64,000 bases of DNA, taken from the NCBI GenBank assembly GCA_023266195.1, contig JAHFRP010000011.1, forward strand, positions 1 through 64,000. Reading direction: 5' to 3'. Positions 7,923 to 16,811 of the stretch are shown in pieces (position 1 is the stretch's first letter; each line of letters begins with the position of its first letter). This DNA comes from Sulfuricella sp. (GTDB lineage Bacteria; Pseudomonadota; Gammaproteobacteria; Burkholderiales; Sulfuricellaceae). The translations under genes and the position numbers were made by a program. The notes under the pieces are model-generated. The model made no database searches. It saw only the letters and a list, made by a program, of their open reading frames with translations, and was not told where the DNA came from.

Positions 7923-8840
7923 GTGAGCATTATTGAAAAAGCGATGACTCGGCATGGACCGTTGGAGCCTGGCGGCCTGACTTTGATGCCGATCGAGCAC
8001 GAGGCGGCCGCTTCCGCCGAAAGTTTGATCGAGAAAGCCGCTAAAAAACAAAGCAGTGCAGAGGCGGACCGCGTTCCCGTGGCTGAGGATGCGCCGGCGG
8101 AAGCGCGCGCGGGCGACAGGTATTCACAGCTCGGTCAGATCAACCTGGTGAAGCTGCACAAGGCGGGCATGATCACGCCGGACGGCGAGAAATCGCAGAT
8201 CGCCGAGGAATTCCGGCTGATCAAGCGGCCCCTGATCACCAACGTGTTCAACCGGGCTGCGCCGGTAAAGAACGCCAACCTGATCATGGTCACCAGTTCC
8301 CTGCCGGGGGAAGGAAAGAGCTTTTGCGCCATCAACCTGGCAATGAGCATCGCCATGGAAATGGACCACACGGTTTTGCTGGTGGACGCCGACGTGGCGA
8401 AGCCGTCGCTGCCCGGATTCCTCGGCCTGAAGGCGGAAAAGGGGCTGATGGACGTCCTCCTCGACAACGAGCTGCAACTGTGCGACGTCATGATCAAGAC
8501 CAATGTCGAGAAACTTACCCTTCTTCCCGCCGGCCGGGGGAACCGCTACGCGACCGAGATGCTGGCGAGCGAGGCGATGAGCCGCCTGCTGCAGGAAATG
8601 GCGAACCGCTACCGCGACCGGGTCATCATTTTCGATTCCCCGCCTTTGCTGGCGACCACCGAGGCCCGCGTCCTGGCTACGCACATGGGCCAGATCGTCA
8701 TGGTGGTGGAGGCGGAAAAAACCACCGAGGATCAGCTTCAGGACGCGCTCGCCCAGATCGAATCCTGCGACGTGGTCGGCCTGGTGCTGAACAAAGGCAA
8801 GGCGCTGCTCGGCACGGACTATCCCCTGTACGGATACTGA
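7923..8840 (+). CDS. XrtA-associated tyrosine autokinase (BY-kinase)
   Basis: A 305-residue cytoplasmic kinase domain. Walker A is at SSLPGEGKS (about 125-133) and the bacterial tyrosine kinase Walker A' at VLLVDADVAKP (about 151-161). The Walker B region is VIIFDSPPLLAT. The C-terminus ends in a short tyrosine cluster, YPLYGY, the likely autophosphorylation site. It partners with the upstream Wzz-like protein to control polymerisation. The start is GTG at 7923 with GGGAGG about 6 bases upstream. No membrane segment is present, which fits the split kinase type of Gram-negative PEP-CTERM loci. Confidence 0.9.
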   Translation: MSIIEKAMTRHGPLEPGGLTLMPIEHEAAASAESLIEKAAKKQSSAEADRVPVAEDAPAEARAGDRYSQLGQINLVKLHKAGMITPDGEKSQIAEEFRLIKRPLITNVFNRAAPVKNANLIMVTSSLPGEGKSFCAINLAMSIAMEMDHTVLLVDADVAKPSLPGFLGLKAEKGLMDVLLDNELQLCDVMIKTNVEKLTLLPAGRGNRYATEMLASEAMSRLLQEMANRYRDRVIIFDSPPLLATTEARVLATHMGQIVMVVEAEKTTEDQLQDALAQIESCDVVGLVLNKGKALLGTDYPLYGY

Positions 8841-8850
8841 AAAAAAACCT

Positions 8851-10575
8851 GTGGATGCCATGAAAAAAAACAAGAAATCCAATTGCGCCCAGACTGTCAG
8901 ATCGTCCATCCGGAAAACGGCAATCGACCGCCGATGGGCACCGATTAACGCGGGTAAACACCATGAGACATCGGCGTTCAACCGCGTTGATCGGCGGTTA
9001 AGCCGGTTTTCACGGCCGGTCGCTCCACCGCCTCCGCTCGACCGGCCCATGTCCCCTTTGCCGCTCGCCTGTTCGGCGGCCTCGCTGCTGTTGCTGCTCT
9101 CGGGCAGTGCCGGCGCCGTCGAATGGACGCTCACCCCCAATCTGATGCTGGGCGAAAGCTATACCGACAATGTCGGGCTGGCGGCTCGCGGGCAGGAGCG
9201 GAGCGAATTCATCAGCCAGATCAACCCCGGCATTTCCCTGCGCGGGATGGGGCCGAGGCTGAACCTGGCCGCCAACTACCACCTGCAAACCCTGTTCTAT
9301 GCGAACGACAGCCGCAACAACACTTTCAACCATATGCTGGATGCGGCCGGCAATGCCGAGCTGGTGGACAACCTTTTTTACCTTGACGCCAGTGCCGGCA
9401 TTTCCCAGCAGAATCTTTCGCTGCTGGGGGCGCAGGCCGCGGACAACGGCAATGTCACCGGGAACCGCACGGAGGTGAAAACCCTCTCCCTCAGCCCCTA
9501 CCTGCACAAGAATTTCGGCATTATGGCCACGGGCGAGGCCCGCTACACCCACGAGATTGTGGATACGACGGCGGGAGGCTTCAACAGCCAGACCGATCGC
9601 GTCAATCTGCGGCTCAGCAGCGGCCCGGCTTACCGCCGGTTCGGCTGGGGGCTGGATTACTACAAGGACAGGGTGGATTTTTCCGGCATCCAGGAAAATA
9701 CCGAGCGGGAGACTTACACTGGCCGCCTGAGTTATCTGTTGAGGCCTGGGTTGAGTGTGCTGGGCACAGCGGGCCACGAAAAAAACAATTATCTGTTCAC
9801 CGGCCCCGCGCCGGAAGGCTCATTCTGGACTGCCGGCTTTTCCTGGGCGATCACGCCCCGCACCGAGCTCGACGCCTCGGTCGGCCACCGCTTTTTCGGC
9901 AACACCCATTCTCTCGCCTTCAGCCACCGGAGCCGGCATGCGGTCTGGAGCGTGAACTACAGCCAGGACATCGTAAACTCCCAGTCGCGGTTTTTCGTGC
10001 CCACTTCGCTGGACACAGCCAGCTATTTGAGCCAGCTGTTCGCGTCTTCCATTCCGGATCCCGTTCTGCGTCAGCAGTTTGTGGCAAATTTCATGCTCCA
10101 GACCGGGATACCTCTTAGCCTGTTCAATCCGCTCAATTTTCTTACCGATCAGACGTTCCTGGAAAAAAATCTGGCCGCCACGGTGGCGCTGACCGGGGTC
10201 AGGAACACGGTGGTGCTCCACTTGTTCGACCAGATCCGCGATGCCGCAACCATCGGCAACATCACCAGCGTTTTCCTCGGCAGCAACGATTTCACGCAGA
10301 GCGCCCACATCGAACAGCGGGGCGGCAGCGCGCTATGGAGCCTCCGCTTCGCGCCCCGCACCAGCCTGAATGCGAGCGGGGGGTATTCGCGCAATATCTT
10401 CCGCGACATCGGCCGCGAGGATCGCGACAAGTACCTGAAAGTCGGCGTGACCCGGCAAATCGAGCCCAAGATGACCGCATCGCTGGATTTTCGCCGGTTG
10501 CAGCGCGGCTCCAGCGTGAGCGGAGGAGATTACATCGAGAACGCGGTCTTGCTGACGCTTTACATGACATTTTGA
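8851..10575 (+). CDS. PEP-CTERM-associated outer-membrane beta-barrel protein (TIGR03016 type)
   Basis: The reading frame codes for 574 residues from ATG 8851. A secretory signal is visible only from the internal ATG at 9049 (MSPLPLACSAASLLLLLSGS, cleavage after AGA). The mature protein is rich in alternating aromatic/polar beta strands and ends in VLLTLYMTF, a terminal-phenylalanine outer-membrane signature. From 9049 it would have 508 residues. Neither start has a clear Shine-Dalgarno, and the sequence between 8870 and 9048 looks like spacer. It is probably a large outer-membrane barrel serving polysaccharide export; its exact role is unknown. It lies 10 bases after the kinase. Confidence 0.8.
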   Translation: MDAMKKNKKSNCAQTVRSSIRKTAIDRRWAPINAGKHHETSAFNRVDRRLSRFSRPVAPPPPLDRPMSPLPLACSAASLLLLLSGSAGAVEWTLTPNLMLGESYTDNVGLAARGQERSEFISQINPGISLRGMGPRLNLAANYHLQTLFYANDSRNNTFNHMLDAAGNAELVDNLFYLDASAGISQQNLSLLGAQAADNGNVTGNRTEVKTLSLSPYLHKNFGIMATGEARYTHEIVDTTAGGFNSQTDRVNLRLSSGPAYRRFGWGLDYYKDRVDFSGIQENTERETYTGRLSYLLRPGLSVLGTAGHEKNNYLFTGPAPEGSFWTAGFSWAITPRTELDASVGHRFFGNTHSLAFSHRSRHAVWSVNYSQDIVNSQSRFFVPTSLDTASYLSQLFASSIPDPVLRQQFVANFMLQTGIPLSLFNPLNFLTDQTFLEKNLAATVALTGVRNTVVLHLFDQIRDAATIGNITSVFLGSNDFTQSAHIEQRGGSALWSLRFAPRTSLNASGGYSRNIFRDIGREDRDKYLKVGVTRQIEPKMTASLDFRRLQRGSSVSGGDYIENAVLLTLYMTF

Positions 10576-10587
10576 TGGGGGCGAACA

Positions 10588-11601
10588 ATGTACGCAGCGT
10601 TTTATCACCTACGCGCCAAGCCATTCCAGCTCAGTCCCGATCCGGGGTTCTTTTTTGGCAGCAAGGGGCATCGGCGCGCCATGTCCTACCTGGAATACGG
10701 CCTGCACCAGGGCGAGGGTTTCATCGTGATCACCGGCGAGATCGGCGCCGGCAAGACCACGCTGGTGCGCAATCTGTTCAGCCGGCTGGAGACCGAACAC
10801 CTGGTTGCGGCCCAGCTGGTCAGCACCCAACTGGACGCGGAAGACACCTTGCGGATGGTGGCGGCGGCTTTCGGCCTGCCGCACGAACAAGCCAGCAAGG
10901 CGGTTTTGCTGCAAAAGCTGGAATGGTTCCTGGCTTCGTGCAAGGCGCAGGGTAAACGCGCGCTCCTGGTGGTGGACGAGGCGCAGAACCTGACGCCGAG
11001 GGCGGTGGAAGAGCTGCGCATGCTGTCCAACTTCCAGAGCGGGGACAAGTCGCTGCTGCAAAGCTTCCTGCTCGGCCAGCCCGAGTTCCGCTACACCATG
11101 CAGGGCGAGGGCATGCAGCAGCTGCGCCAGCGCGTGATCGCCTCCTATCACCTGGGGCCGATGGACGGCGACGAAACCCGCGCCTATATCGAGCACCGCC
11201 TGCACCGCGCCGGCTGGGACGGCGATCCGGTATTCAGCGAGGAAGCCTTTGGCGCAATTTATGCGAACACCGACGGCATTCCGCGGAAAATCAACGTGCT
11301 GTGCGACCGCCTGATGCTGATGGGCTACCTGGAGGAGATGCATGCGTTCGACGGCGCGGCCGTCAACGAGGTCAGCCGCGACATGCAGAAGGAAATGTCC
11401 ATTCCGCCGGCGCAAACCGGCCTCATCGCCGCGCCTGACCTGGAGGGGGCCTACGAGCGCGAGCTGGAAGCCCAGCTCGGACTGGCCAAGCTGAACGAGC
11501 GGATTTCCCAAATGGAACAGTCGGTATCCAACGTATTGAAGCTGCTGCGGGAGGTGCTGTCGCTCGCCCGCGTGCGGCGTCTTAGAGGGGAGGAAGAATA
11601 A
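10588..11601 (+). CDS. XrtA-associated ExeA-type ATPase
   Basis: A 337-residue AAA ATPase. Walker A is GEIGAGKTT (50-58) and Walker B is LLVVDEAQNL. The sensor/arginine region GIPRKINVLCDRLML is followed by a helical C-terminus. It resembles ExeA/GspA general secretion ATPases and the PEP-CTERM locus ATPase. It may energise or organise polymer export. Its last base overlaps the next start (TAATG at 11599-11603), which implies translational coupling to the epimerase gene. Confidence 0.88.
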   Translation: MYAAFYHLRAKPFQLSPDPGFFFGSKGHRRAMSYLEYGLHQGEGFIVITGEIGAGKTTLVRNLFSRLETEHLVAAQLVSTQLDAEDTLRMVAAAFGLPHEQASKAVLLQKLEWFLASCKAQGKRALLVVDEAQNLTPRAVEELRMLSNFQSGDKSLLQSFLLGQPEFRYTMQGEGMQQLRQRVIASYHLGPMDGDETRAYIEHRLHRAGWDGDPVFSEEAFGAIYANTDGIPRKINVLCDRLMLMGYLEEMHAFDGAAVNEVSRDMQKEMSIPPAQTGLIAAPDLEGAYERELEAQLGLAKLNERISQMEQSVSNVLKLLREVLSLARVRRLRGEEE

Positions 11602-12764
11602 TGCGGAGCACCGATTCCAGTTGCATGGCGCACAGCATCCTGTGCGTGGTGGGCGCCCGCCCGAATTTCATGAAAATCGCCCCGGTGATCGCCGCGCTGA
11701 ACAGCGCCTCGCCGCATTTTTTCGTGCGTCTGGTGCATACCGGGCAGCATTACGATGCGGCGATGAACCACCAGCACTTCGACGCGCTCGGCCTGCCGGC
11801 GCCGGACGTCAACCTGGAGGTCGGCTCCGCCAGCCATGCGGTGCAGACCGCCGAGATCATGCGCCGCTTCGAGCCGGTGCTGGACGAGGAACAGCCTTCG
11901 GCCGTGCTGGTGGTGGGCGACGTGAACTCGACCCTGGCCTGCGCCCTGGTGGCGGTGAAGAAGGGGGTGCCCGTGGTGCACGTCGAGGCCGGCCTGCGCA
12001 GCGGCGACCGTACCATGCCGGAAGAGATCAACCGCATCCTCACCGACCAGATTTCCGACCTGCTCTTCACCACCGAGCGCGATGCCCGCGCCAACCTGCT
12101 GCGCGAGGGCATCGGCGACGAGCGCATCCACTTCGTCGGCAACGTGATGATCGACACCCTGCACCACAACCTGAAGAAAGCCGTTCCCGTCGCCTGGACC
12201 ATGCGGCAGGCGGGGCTGGCGGATTGGGACCGGACCGGCGCCGGCTATGCGCTGCTGACCCTGCACCGCCCTTCCAACGTGGACGACCCCGACACGTTCA
12301 AATCCCTGCTCGAAAGCATCGCCGACCTCAGCCGCCGGCTGCCGGTGATCTTCCCGGTGCATCCGCGCACCCGGTCGCGGATGGAACAATACGGCCTCGC
12401 CCGCTTCATCGAAAACTTTCCGATCATGCAGATACCGCCGGTGGGCTACCTGGAAATGCTCGGCCTGATGAAGGACGCACGGCTGGTGCTCACGGATTCC
12501 GGCGGCATCCAGGAAGAAACCACCGCGCTCGGGGTGCCGTGCGTGACCCTGCGCAACAACACCGAGCGCCCGATCACGGTGAACGAGGGCACCAACGTCC
12601 TCGCCGGCAACGATCCGGGCCGCGTGCTCGCGGCCTGCGAAGAGATCCTGCAGAGCGGCGGCCGGGCGGGGCGAATACCGGAACTGTGGGACGGCCGGGC
12701 GTCGGAGCGGATCGCGGGAATCATGCAGGAATGGCTGGGCAACGGGCGGCGCATGGTGGCGTGA
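11601..12764 (+). CDS. wecB: UDP-N-acetylglucosamine 2-epimerase (non-hydrolysing)
   Basis: A 387-residue WecB/MnaA-type enzyme that interconverts UDP-GlcNAc and UDP-ManNAc. Motifs include VVGARPNFMKIAPV near the N-terminus, HVEAGLRSGDRTMPEEINR, LTLHRPSNVD and TDSGGIQEETTALGVP. It provides ManNAc-type precursors for the polymer. The start overlaps the upstream stop by one base. A slightly later ATG (at MAHSILCVVGARP) is a possible alternative. Confidence 0.92.
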   Translation: MRSTDSSCMAHSILCVVGARPNFMKIAPVIAALNSASPHFFVRLVHTGQHYDAAMNHQHFDALGLPAPDVNLEVGSASHAVQTAEIMRRFEPVLDEEQPSAVLVVGDVNSTLACALVAVKKGVPVVHVEAGLRSGDRTMPEEINRILTDQISDLLFTTERDARANLLREGIGDERIHFVGNVMIDTLHHNLKKAVPVAWTMRQAGLADWDRTGAGYALLTLHRPSNVDDPDTFKSLLESIADLSRRLPVIFPVHPRTRSRMEQYGLARFIENFPIMQIPPVGYLEMLGLMKDARLVLTDSGGIQEETTALGVPCVTLRNNTERPITVNEGTNVLAGNDPGRVLAACEEILQSGGRAGRIPELWDGRASERIAGIMQEWLGNGRRMVA

Positions 12765-12841
12765 GCCGATCATGTCGAAATCGCACGATGACCTCGTGGG
12801 CACGGCTTCGGATTGACGACAGCCGTCACCAGGAACGCGAC

Positions 12842-13696
12842 ATGACCACGCCCCCAATCAAAAACGCGATGACCATCGACGTGGAGGATTATTTCCAGGT
12901 TTCCGCCCTGGCGCCCTATATCCCCCGCGACAGCTGGGAGTTTCAGCCTTGCCGGGTGGAGCGCAACGTGGATGCGATCCTCGCCATGCTGGCGGAGCAC
13001 CGGACGCATGCCACCTTCTTCACCCTCGGCTGGATCGCCGAACGGTATCCGTCGGTGGTGCGCCGCATCGTCGCCGAGGGGCACGAACTGGCGAGCCACG
13101 GCTATGCCCACCAGCGCGTGTCGGAGCAGAGCCGGGCGGAATTCGCAGACGACGTCCGCCGGGCGAAAGACGTCCTGGAGCAGATCGGAGGCGTGCGGGT
13201 GAACGGCTATCGGGCGCCCAGTTTCTCCATCGGCCGGCGCAACCTGTGGGCGCTGGAATGCCTGCGGGAAGCGGGCTACCGCTACAGCTCCAGCATTTAC
13301 CCGATCCGCCACGACCACTACGGCATGCCCGACGCCCCGCGCTTCCCGCACCATCCCGCCGGCCGGGGCGGCGTGCTGGAGATTCCCATCACCACCGCCA
13401 AATTGTTCAACCGCAATATGCCGGCCGGCGGCGGAGGCTATTTTCGGCTGCTCCCGTACCGCTTTTCGCGCTGGTGCCTGGAGCGCGTCAACCGGGATGA
13501 CGGGCAGCCCTGCATGTTCTATTTCCATCCCTGGGAAATCGATCCCGATCAGCCGCGGCAGAGCGGCGTCGGCCTGAAAACGCGGTTTCGCCATTATCTC
13601 AACCTGGCGAAGATGGAAACGCGCTTGCGGTCGCTGCTGGCGGATTTCGAGTGGGATCGGGCGGACAGGGTTTTTTTGAGGGGAGATGCAAGATGA
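12842..13696 (+). CDS. XrtA-associated polysaccharide deacetylase
   Basis: A 284-residue NodB-type deacetylase with TIDVEDYFQV (metal-binding aspartates), SHGYAHQRV (metal-binding histidine), YRAPSFSIG and FYFHPWEID. It should remove N-acetyl groups from the growing or exported sugar chain. The ATG at 12842 has AGGAA about 6 bases upstream; the same frame is open far upstream but that part is antisense-type noise over the epimerase gene. The end overlaps the FemAB start by four bases (ATGA). Confidence 0.9.
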   Translation: MTTPPIKNAMTIDVEDYFQVSALAPYIPRDSWEFQPCRVERNVDAILAMLAEHRTHATFFTLGWIAERYPSVVRRIVAEGHELASHGYAHQRVSEQSRAEFADDVRRAKDVLEQIGGVRVNGYRAPSFSIGRRNLWALECLREAGYRYSSSIYPIRHDHYGMPDAPRFPHHPAGRGGVLEIPITTAKLFNRNMPAGGGGYFRLLPYRFSRWCLERVNRDDGQPCMFYFHPWEIDPDQPRQSGVGLKTRFRHYLNLAKMETRLRSLLADFEWDRADRVFLRGDAR

Positions 13697-14742
13697 ACGC
13701 CGCCGCGCCTTTCGGCATCGTCGTGCGCGAGCTCGAACCTTTCGATTTCGGCCGCTGGGACGCTTTCGTCGCCGATTGCGACGAGGCCACGTTCTTCCAC
13801 CGGGCAGGCTGGAAAAGCGTGATCGAGCGGGCGTTCGGGCATCGCACCCATTTTCTCTACGCCGAGGCCGACGGCCAGATCGAGGGCATCCTGCCGCTGG
13901 CCGAAGTGCGCAGCCGGCTGTTCGGCCACGGGCTGGTGGCCCTGCCGTTTTGCGTCTACGGCGGCATCGCGGCAGAGTCCGCGCCGGCGCGCCTGCTGCT
14001 CGACCAGGCGGCGCAGGAACTGGCGGCGAAGCTCGGCGTCGGCCACCTGGAATATCGCAACCTGGCGCCGCGAAACACGGACTGGCACGGCAAGGATCTG
14101 TACGTCACGTTTCGCAAGGCGCTCGACCCACAGGTCGAACAAAACCTGGCCAACATTCCCCGCAAGCAGCGCGCCATGGTGCGCAAGGGGGTCAAGGCGG
14201 GGCTGGTCAGCGAGACGGACGAAACCGGCGTGGATCGGTTTTTCCCGGTCTATGCGGCGAGCGTCCACCGGCTCGGCACGCCGGTGTTCTCGCAACGTTA
14301 TTTCCGGATCTTGCGCGAGGTGTTCGGCGCCGATTGCGAGGTGATGACGGTCACCAAGGACGGCCGGCCGGTTTCCAGCGTGATGAGCTTTTATTTCCGC
14401 GACGAGGTGCTGCCTTACTACGGCGGCAGCACCGGGGAGGCGCGCGAGACGGCCGGCAACGATTTCATGTACTGGGAGCTGATGCGGCGCGCCTGCGAAC
14501 GCGGCTGCAAGGTGTTCGACTACGGCCGCAGCAAGCGCGGCAGCGGCTCGTTCGATTTCAAGAAGAACTGGGGGTTCGAGCCGCAGCCCCTGCACTACGA
14601 ATACAAGCTGTATCGGGCCAAGGGCGTGCCCGACCACAACCCGATGAGCCCGAAGTACCAGCTGTTCATCCGGTTGTGGCAAAAAATGCCGCTCGCGCTG
14701 GCCAACCTGATCGGGCCGCATATAGTGAAGAATCTGGGTTGA
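13693..14742 (+). CDS. XrtA-associated FemAB/GNAT-like protein
   Basis: A 349-residue protein with FemAB-like tandem acyltransferase architecture. Motifs include DEATFFHRAGWKSVIERAFG near the N-terminus and YYGGSTGEARETAGNDFMYW plus KNWGFEPQPLHYEY in the C-terminal half. FemAB relatives transfer aminoacyl groups from tRNA to an amino group; here the acceptor may be a deacetylated sugar, made free by the deacetylase just upstream. That link is inference. The start overlaps the upstream stop (ATGA), with GGGGAGA ahead. Confidence 0.85.
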   Translation: MNAAAPFGIVVRELEPFDFGRWDAFVADCDEATFFHRAGWKSVIERAFGHRTHFLYAEADGQIEGILPLAEVRSRLFGHGLVALPFCVYGGIAAESAPARLLLDQAAQELAAKLGVGHLEYRNLAPRNTDWHGKDLYVTFRKALDPQVEQNLANIPRKQRAMVRKGVKAGLVSETDETGVDRFFPVYAASVHRLGTPVFSQRYFRILREVFGADCEVMTVTKDGRPVSSVMSFYFRDEVLPYYGGSTGEARETAGNDFMYWELMRRACERGCKVFDYGRSKRGSGSFDFKKNWGFEPQPLHYEYKLYRAKGVPDHNPMSPKYQLFIRLWQKMPLALANLIGPHIVKNLG

Positions 14743-14756
14743 ACGGGCGGTTGACC

Positions 14757-15048
14757 GCCTCCCCCTTTGAAAAAGGGGGGATTGAGGGGGATTTATCGGG
14801 GGTGGCTAGTTGTGACTTTGCTAAATCCCCCCTAACCCTCCTTTTTCACCCGCGAGGAGTGTCCCCGCCGGGTTCCCGCCGCTTCGCGGCGACCACGGCG
14901 AGACAAAGGGGGGAATGCCCTTGTTTCATATTGACTGTCTACTAGGGAAACGCTGAATAAATCAAAAATCGTCATTCCGGCGAAAGCCGGAATCCAGGTT
15001 TATCAGTGGATTACTGGATACCGGCTTTCGCCGGAATGACGAATCCAG
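14757..15048. repeat. Composite intergenic repeats
   Basis: This is a CCCCCTTT-GAAA-AAGGGGG hairpin with matching CCCCC/GGGGG stretches to 14923, then TTGACTGTCTACTAG. After that comes an element beginning AGGGAAACGCTGAATAA with GTCATTCCGGCGAAAGCCGG opposed by CCGGCTTTCGCCGGAATGAC. Similar pieces occur at 7741-7850, 32553-32620, 32682-32757 and 35030-35090. No gene is seen from 14743 to 15242. Confidence 0.6.
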
Positions 15049-15107
15049 CAAGTAGCCCGGGTTCCGTTGCGCTGCATCCGGGGCCGGCTGGTTTTTCGGA
15101 TTCACCG

Positions 15108-15154
15108 TAGGGCGGGCTCTGCCCGCCATGTCGGGCACGGGGTGCCCGACCTAC
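15108..15154. repeat. REP-like GTAG palindromes
   Basis: A GTAGGGCGGGCTCTGCCCGCC hairpin abuts the inverted unit GTCGGGCACGGGGTGCCCGACCTAC. It combines two stem sequences of the same GTAG-headed repeat class. It lies about 90 bases before the exosortase gene. Confidence 0.7.
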
Positions 15155-15242
15155 ATGATTTTCCTCGCGCTTTTCGCTGTTCAAAAGTTAGGGACAAAGC
15201 CATGGAACACCTGCTTTTCGTCATCTCGATGGAGCGCCTGCC

Positions 15243-16811
15243 ATGACACAGGAACAAGCCGCCCTGGCGGCGGGCCGGCGCTACGCCGCCGCGGCCGACC
15301 GCGACTGGCTCTACGCGGCCGCGTTGGCGGCGGGTTCGATCGTCTGGCTGCTGGCCTGGTATTGGCCGGCAGCCTGGTCGATCGTTTCCATCTGGATGCG
15401 CTCCGAGACCTTCGCCCACGGCTTCCTGATTTTTCCCGTCAGCGCCTACCTGGTCTGGAGCCGGCGGCGCGAGCTGGCGGCGCTCGTTCCGCAACCGGAC
15501 TACCGGGTGCTGCCGCTGTTGGCGGCGGCCGGGTTCGGCTGGATGCTCGCAAACCTGGCCGGTGTGCTCATCGTGCAGCAATACAGCCTGGTGATCATGA
15601 TCCCGCTGCTGGTGTGGCTGGTTCTCGGCAAGGAAGTGGCGCGCACGCTGGCTTTCCCGCTCCTGTTCCTGCTCTTCGCCGTGCCGGTGGGGGATTTCCT
15701 GCTGCCGCCGCTGATGGCCTACACCGCCGATTTCACCGTATTCGCGCTGCAGCTGACGGGCATCCCGGTTTACCGGGACGGGCTATTTTTCGCCATACCC
15801 AGCGGGCAATGGTCGGTGATCGAGGCGTGCAGCGGCCTGCGCTACCTCATTTCCTCCGTCACGCTGGGCTGGCTTTACGCCTACCTGACCTACCGCAGCA
15901 CCTGGCGGCGGGCGGTGTTCATCGTATTGTCGATGGTGGTGCCGATCGTCGCCAACGGGCTGCGCGCCTACATGATCGTGATGATCGGCCATCTGAGCGG
16001 GATGAAGCTCGCCACCGGGATCGACCACGTCATCTACGGCTGGGTATTTTTCAGCCTGGTCACGCTGATGCTGTTCTGGATCGGCTCGTTCTGGCGCGAG
16101 CAAGGCGATGCGGACACCGCGCAGCAGACAGCTCGACGGGTAGCGGCGGCGCAGCCGGCGCCGATGGCGCGGATCGCGCTGGCCACCCTGGCGGCCGGCG
16201 CCATGCTGGCGGTCTGGCCGCTCTACGCCGCCCGGCTGGAGACGGTCGGTTCACCCAAGCCGCCGCCGTTGGAGACACCCGCCGGCGGCGGTGGATGGCA
16301 GGCCGTGCCGGGAAAAATGACCGACTGGGCGCCGCATTTTCTCGGCCCGCGCGCCGAGGTCAACCAGGTTTACATCAAGGACGGGCGCCGGGTGGGGCTG
16401 TACATCGGCTACTACAATTACCAGCGCCAGGGGGTCGAGCTGATCAACTCCGAGAACGTTCTCGTCCCCACCGGCGATAAATCTTGGGCCAAATCCGGTG
16501 AGAGCCTGCGCGACTTCCGCCTTGGCGGGCGGCGGATAGCGGCCGTTCAGACGCGGCTGCGCGGGGTTCACGGCCACCTTCTGACCTGGAGCTGGTATTG
16601 GATCGAGGGCCAGCGTACCGTCAGTCCCTATTTTGGCAAGCTGCTGGAAGCCGTGGCCAAACTGTTCGCCACCGGGGACGATGCCGCCGTGGTGATCGTC
16701 TATGCCCCTTACGACGACCGCCCGGCAGAGGCCGAAGCGCCGATGCAGGACTTTGTCGAGCAGATGCTGCCGGCAACCGAAAGGAGTCTGGATGCGGCGA
16801 ATCGAGGCTGA
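15243..16811 (+). CDS. xrtA: Exosortase A fused to EpsI domain
   Basis: A 522-residue protein. The N-terminal half is a polytopic exosortase (transpeptidase-like membrane protease) with the family triad visible: Cys196 in IEACSGLRYL, Arg241 in NGLRAYMIV and His262 in GIDHVIYGW. It cuts C-terminal PEP-CTERM sorting signals on exported proteins. The C-terminal part (about 300-522) is an EpsI domain with a membrane segment and a periplasmic region. Fusion of XrtA to EpsI is known in betaproteobacteria. The ATG at 15243 has GGAG about 10 bases upstream. The next gene overlaps its 3' end by 20 bases. Confidence 0.93.
   Translation: MTQEQAALAAGRRYAAAADRDWLYAAALAAGSIVWLLAWYWPAAWSIVSIWMRSETFAHGFLIFPVSAYLVWSRRRELAALVPQPDYRVLPLLAAAGFGWMLANLAGVLIVQQYSLVIMIPLLVWLVLGKEVARTLAFPLLFLLFAVPVGDFLLPPLMAYTADFTVFALQLTGIPVYRDGLFFAIPSGQWSVIEACSGLRYLISSVTLGWLYAYLTYRSTWRRAVFIVLSMVVPIVANGLRAYMIVMIGHLSGMKLATGIDHVIYGWVFFSLVTLMLFWIGSFWREQGDADTAQQTARRVAAAQPAPMARIALATLAAGAMLAVWPLYAARLETVGSPKPPPLETPAGGGGWQAVPGKMTDWAPHFLGPRAEVNQVYIKDGRRVGLYIGYYNYQRQGVELINSENVLVPTGDKSWAKSGESLRDFRLGGRRIAAVQTRLRGVHGHLLTWSWYWIEGQRTVSPYFGKLLEAVAKLFATGDDAAVVIVYAPYDDRPAEAEAPMQDFVEQMLPATERSLDAANRG

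Noticed and set aside
11621-13696. A 691-codon plus-strand frame
   Set aside because: The front part is an arginine-rich shadow of wecB; only the deacetylase from 12842 is real.
14757-14790. Rho-independent terminator after the FemAB-like gene
   Set aside because: The C/G hairpin lacks a following T tract and recurs elsewhere as part of a dispersed repeat.
15243-16811. XrtA-EpsI fusion as a novel protein
   Set aside because: Fusion of exosortase A with EpsI is known in betaproteobacteria, so it is annotated but not claimed as new.
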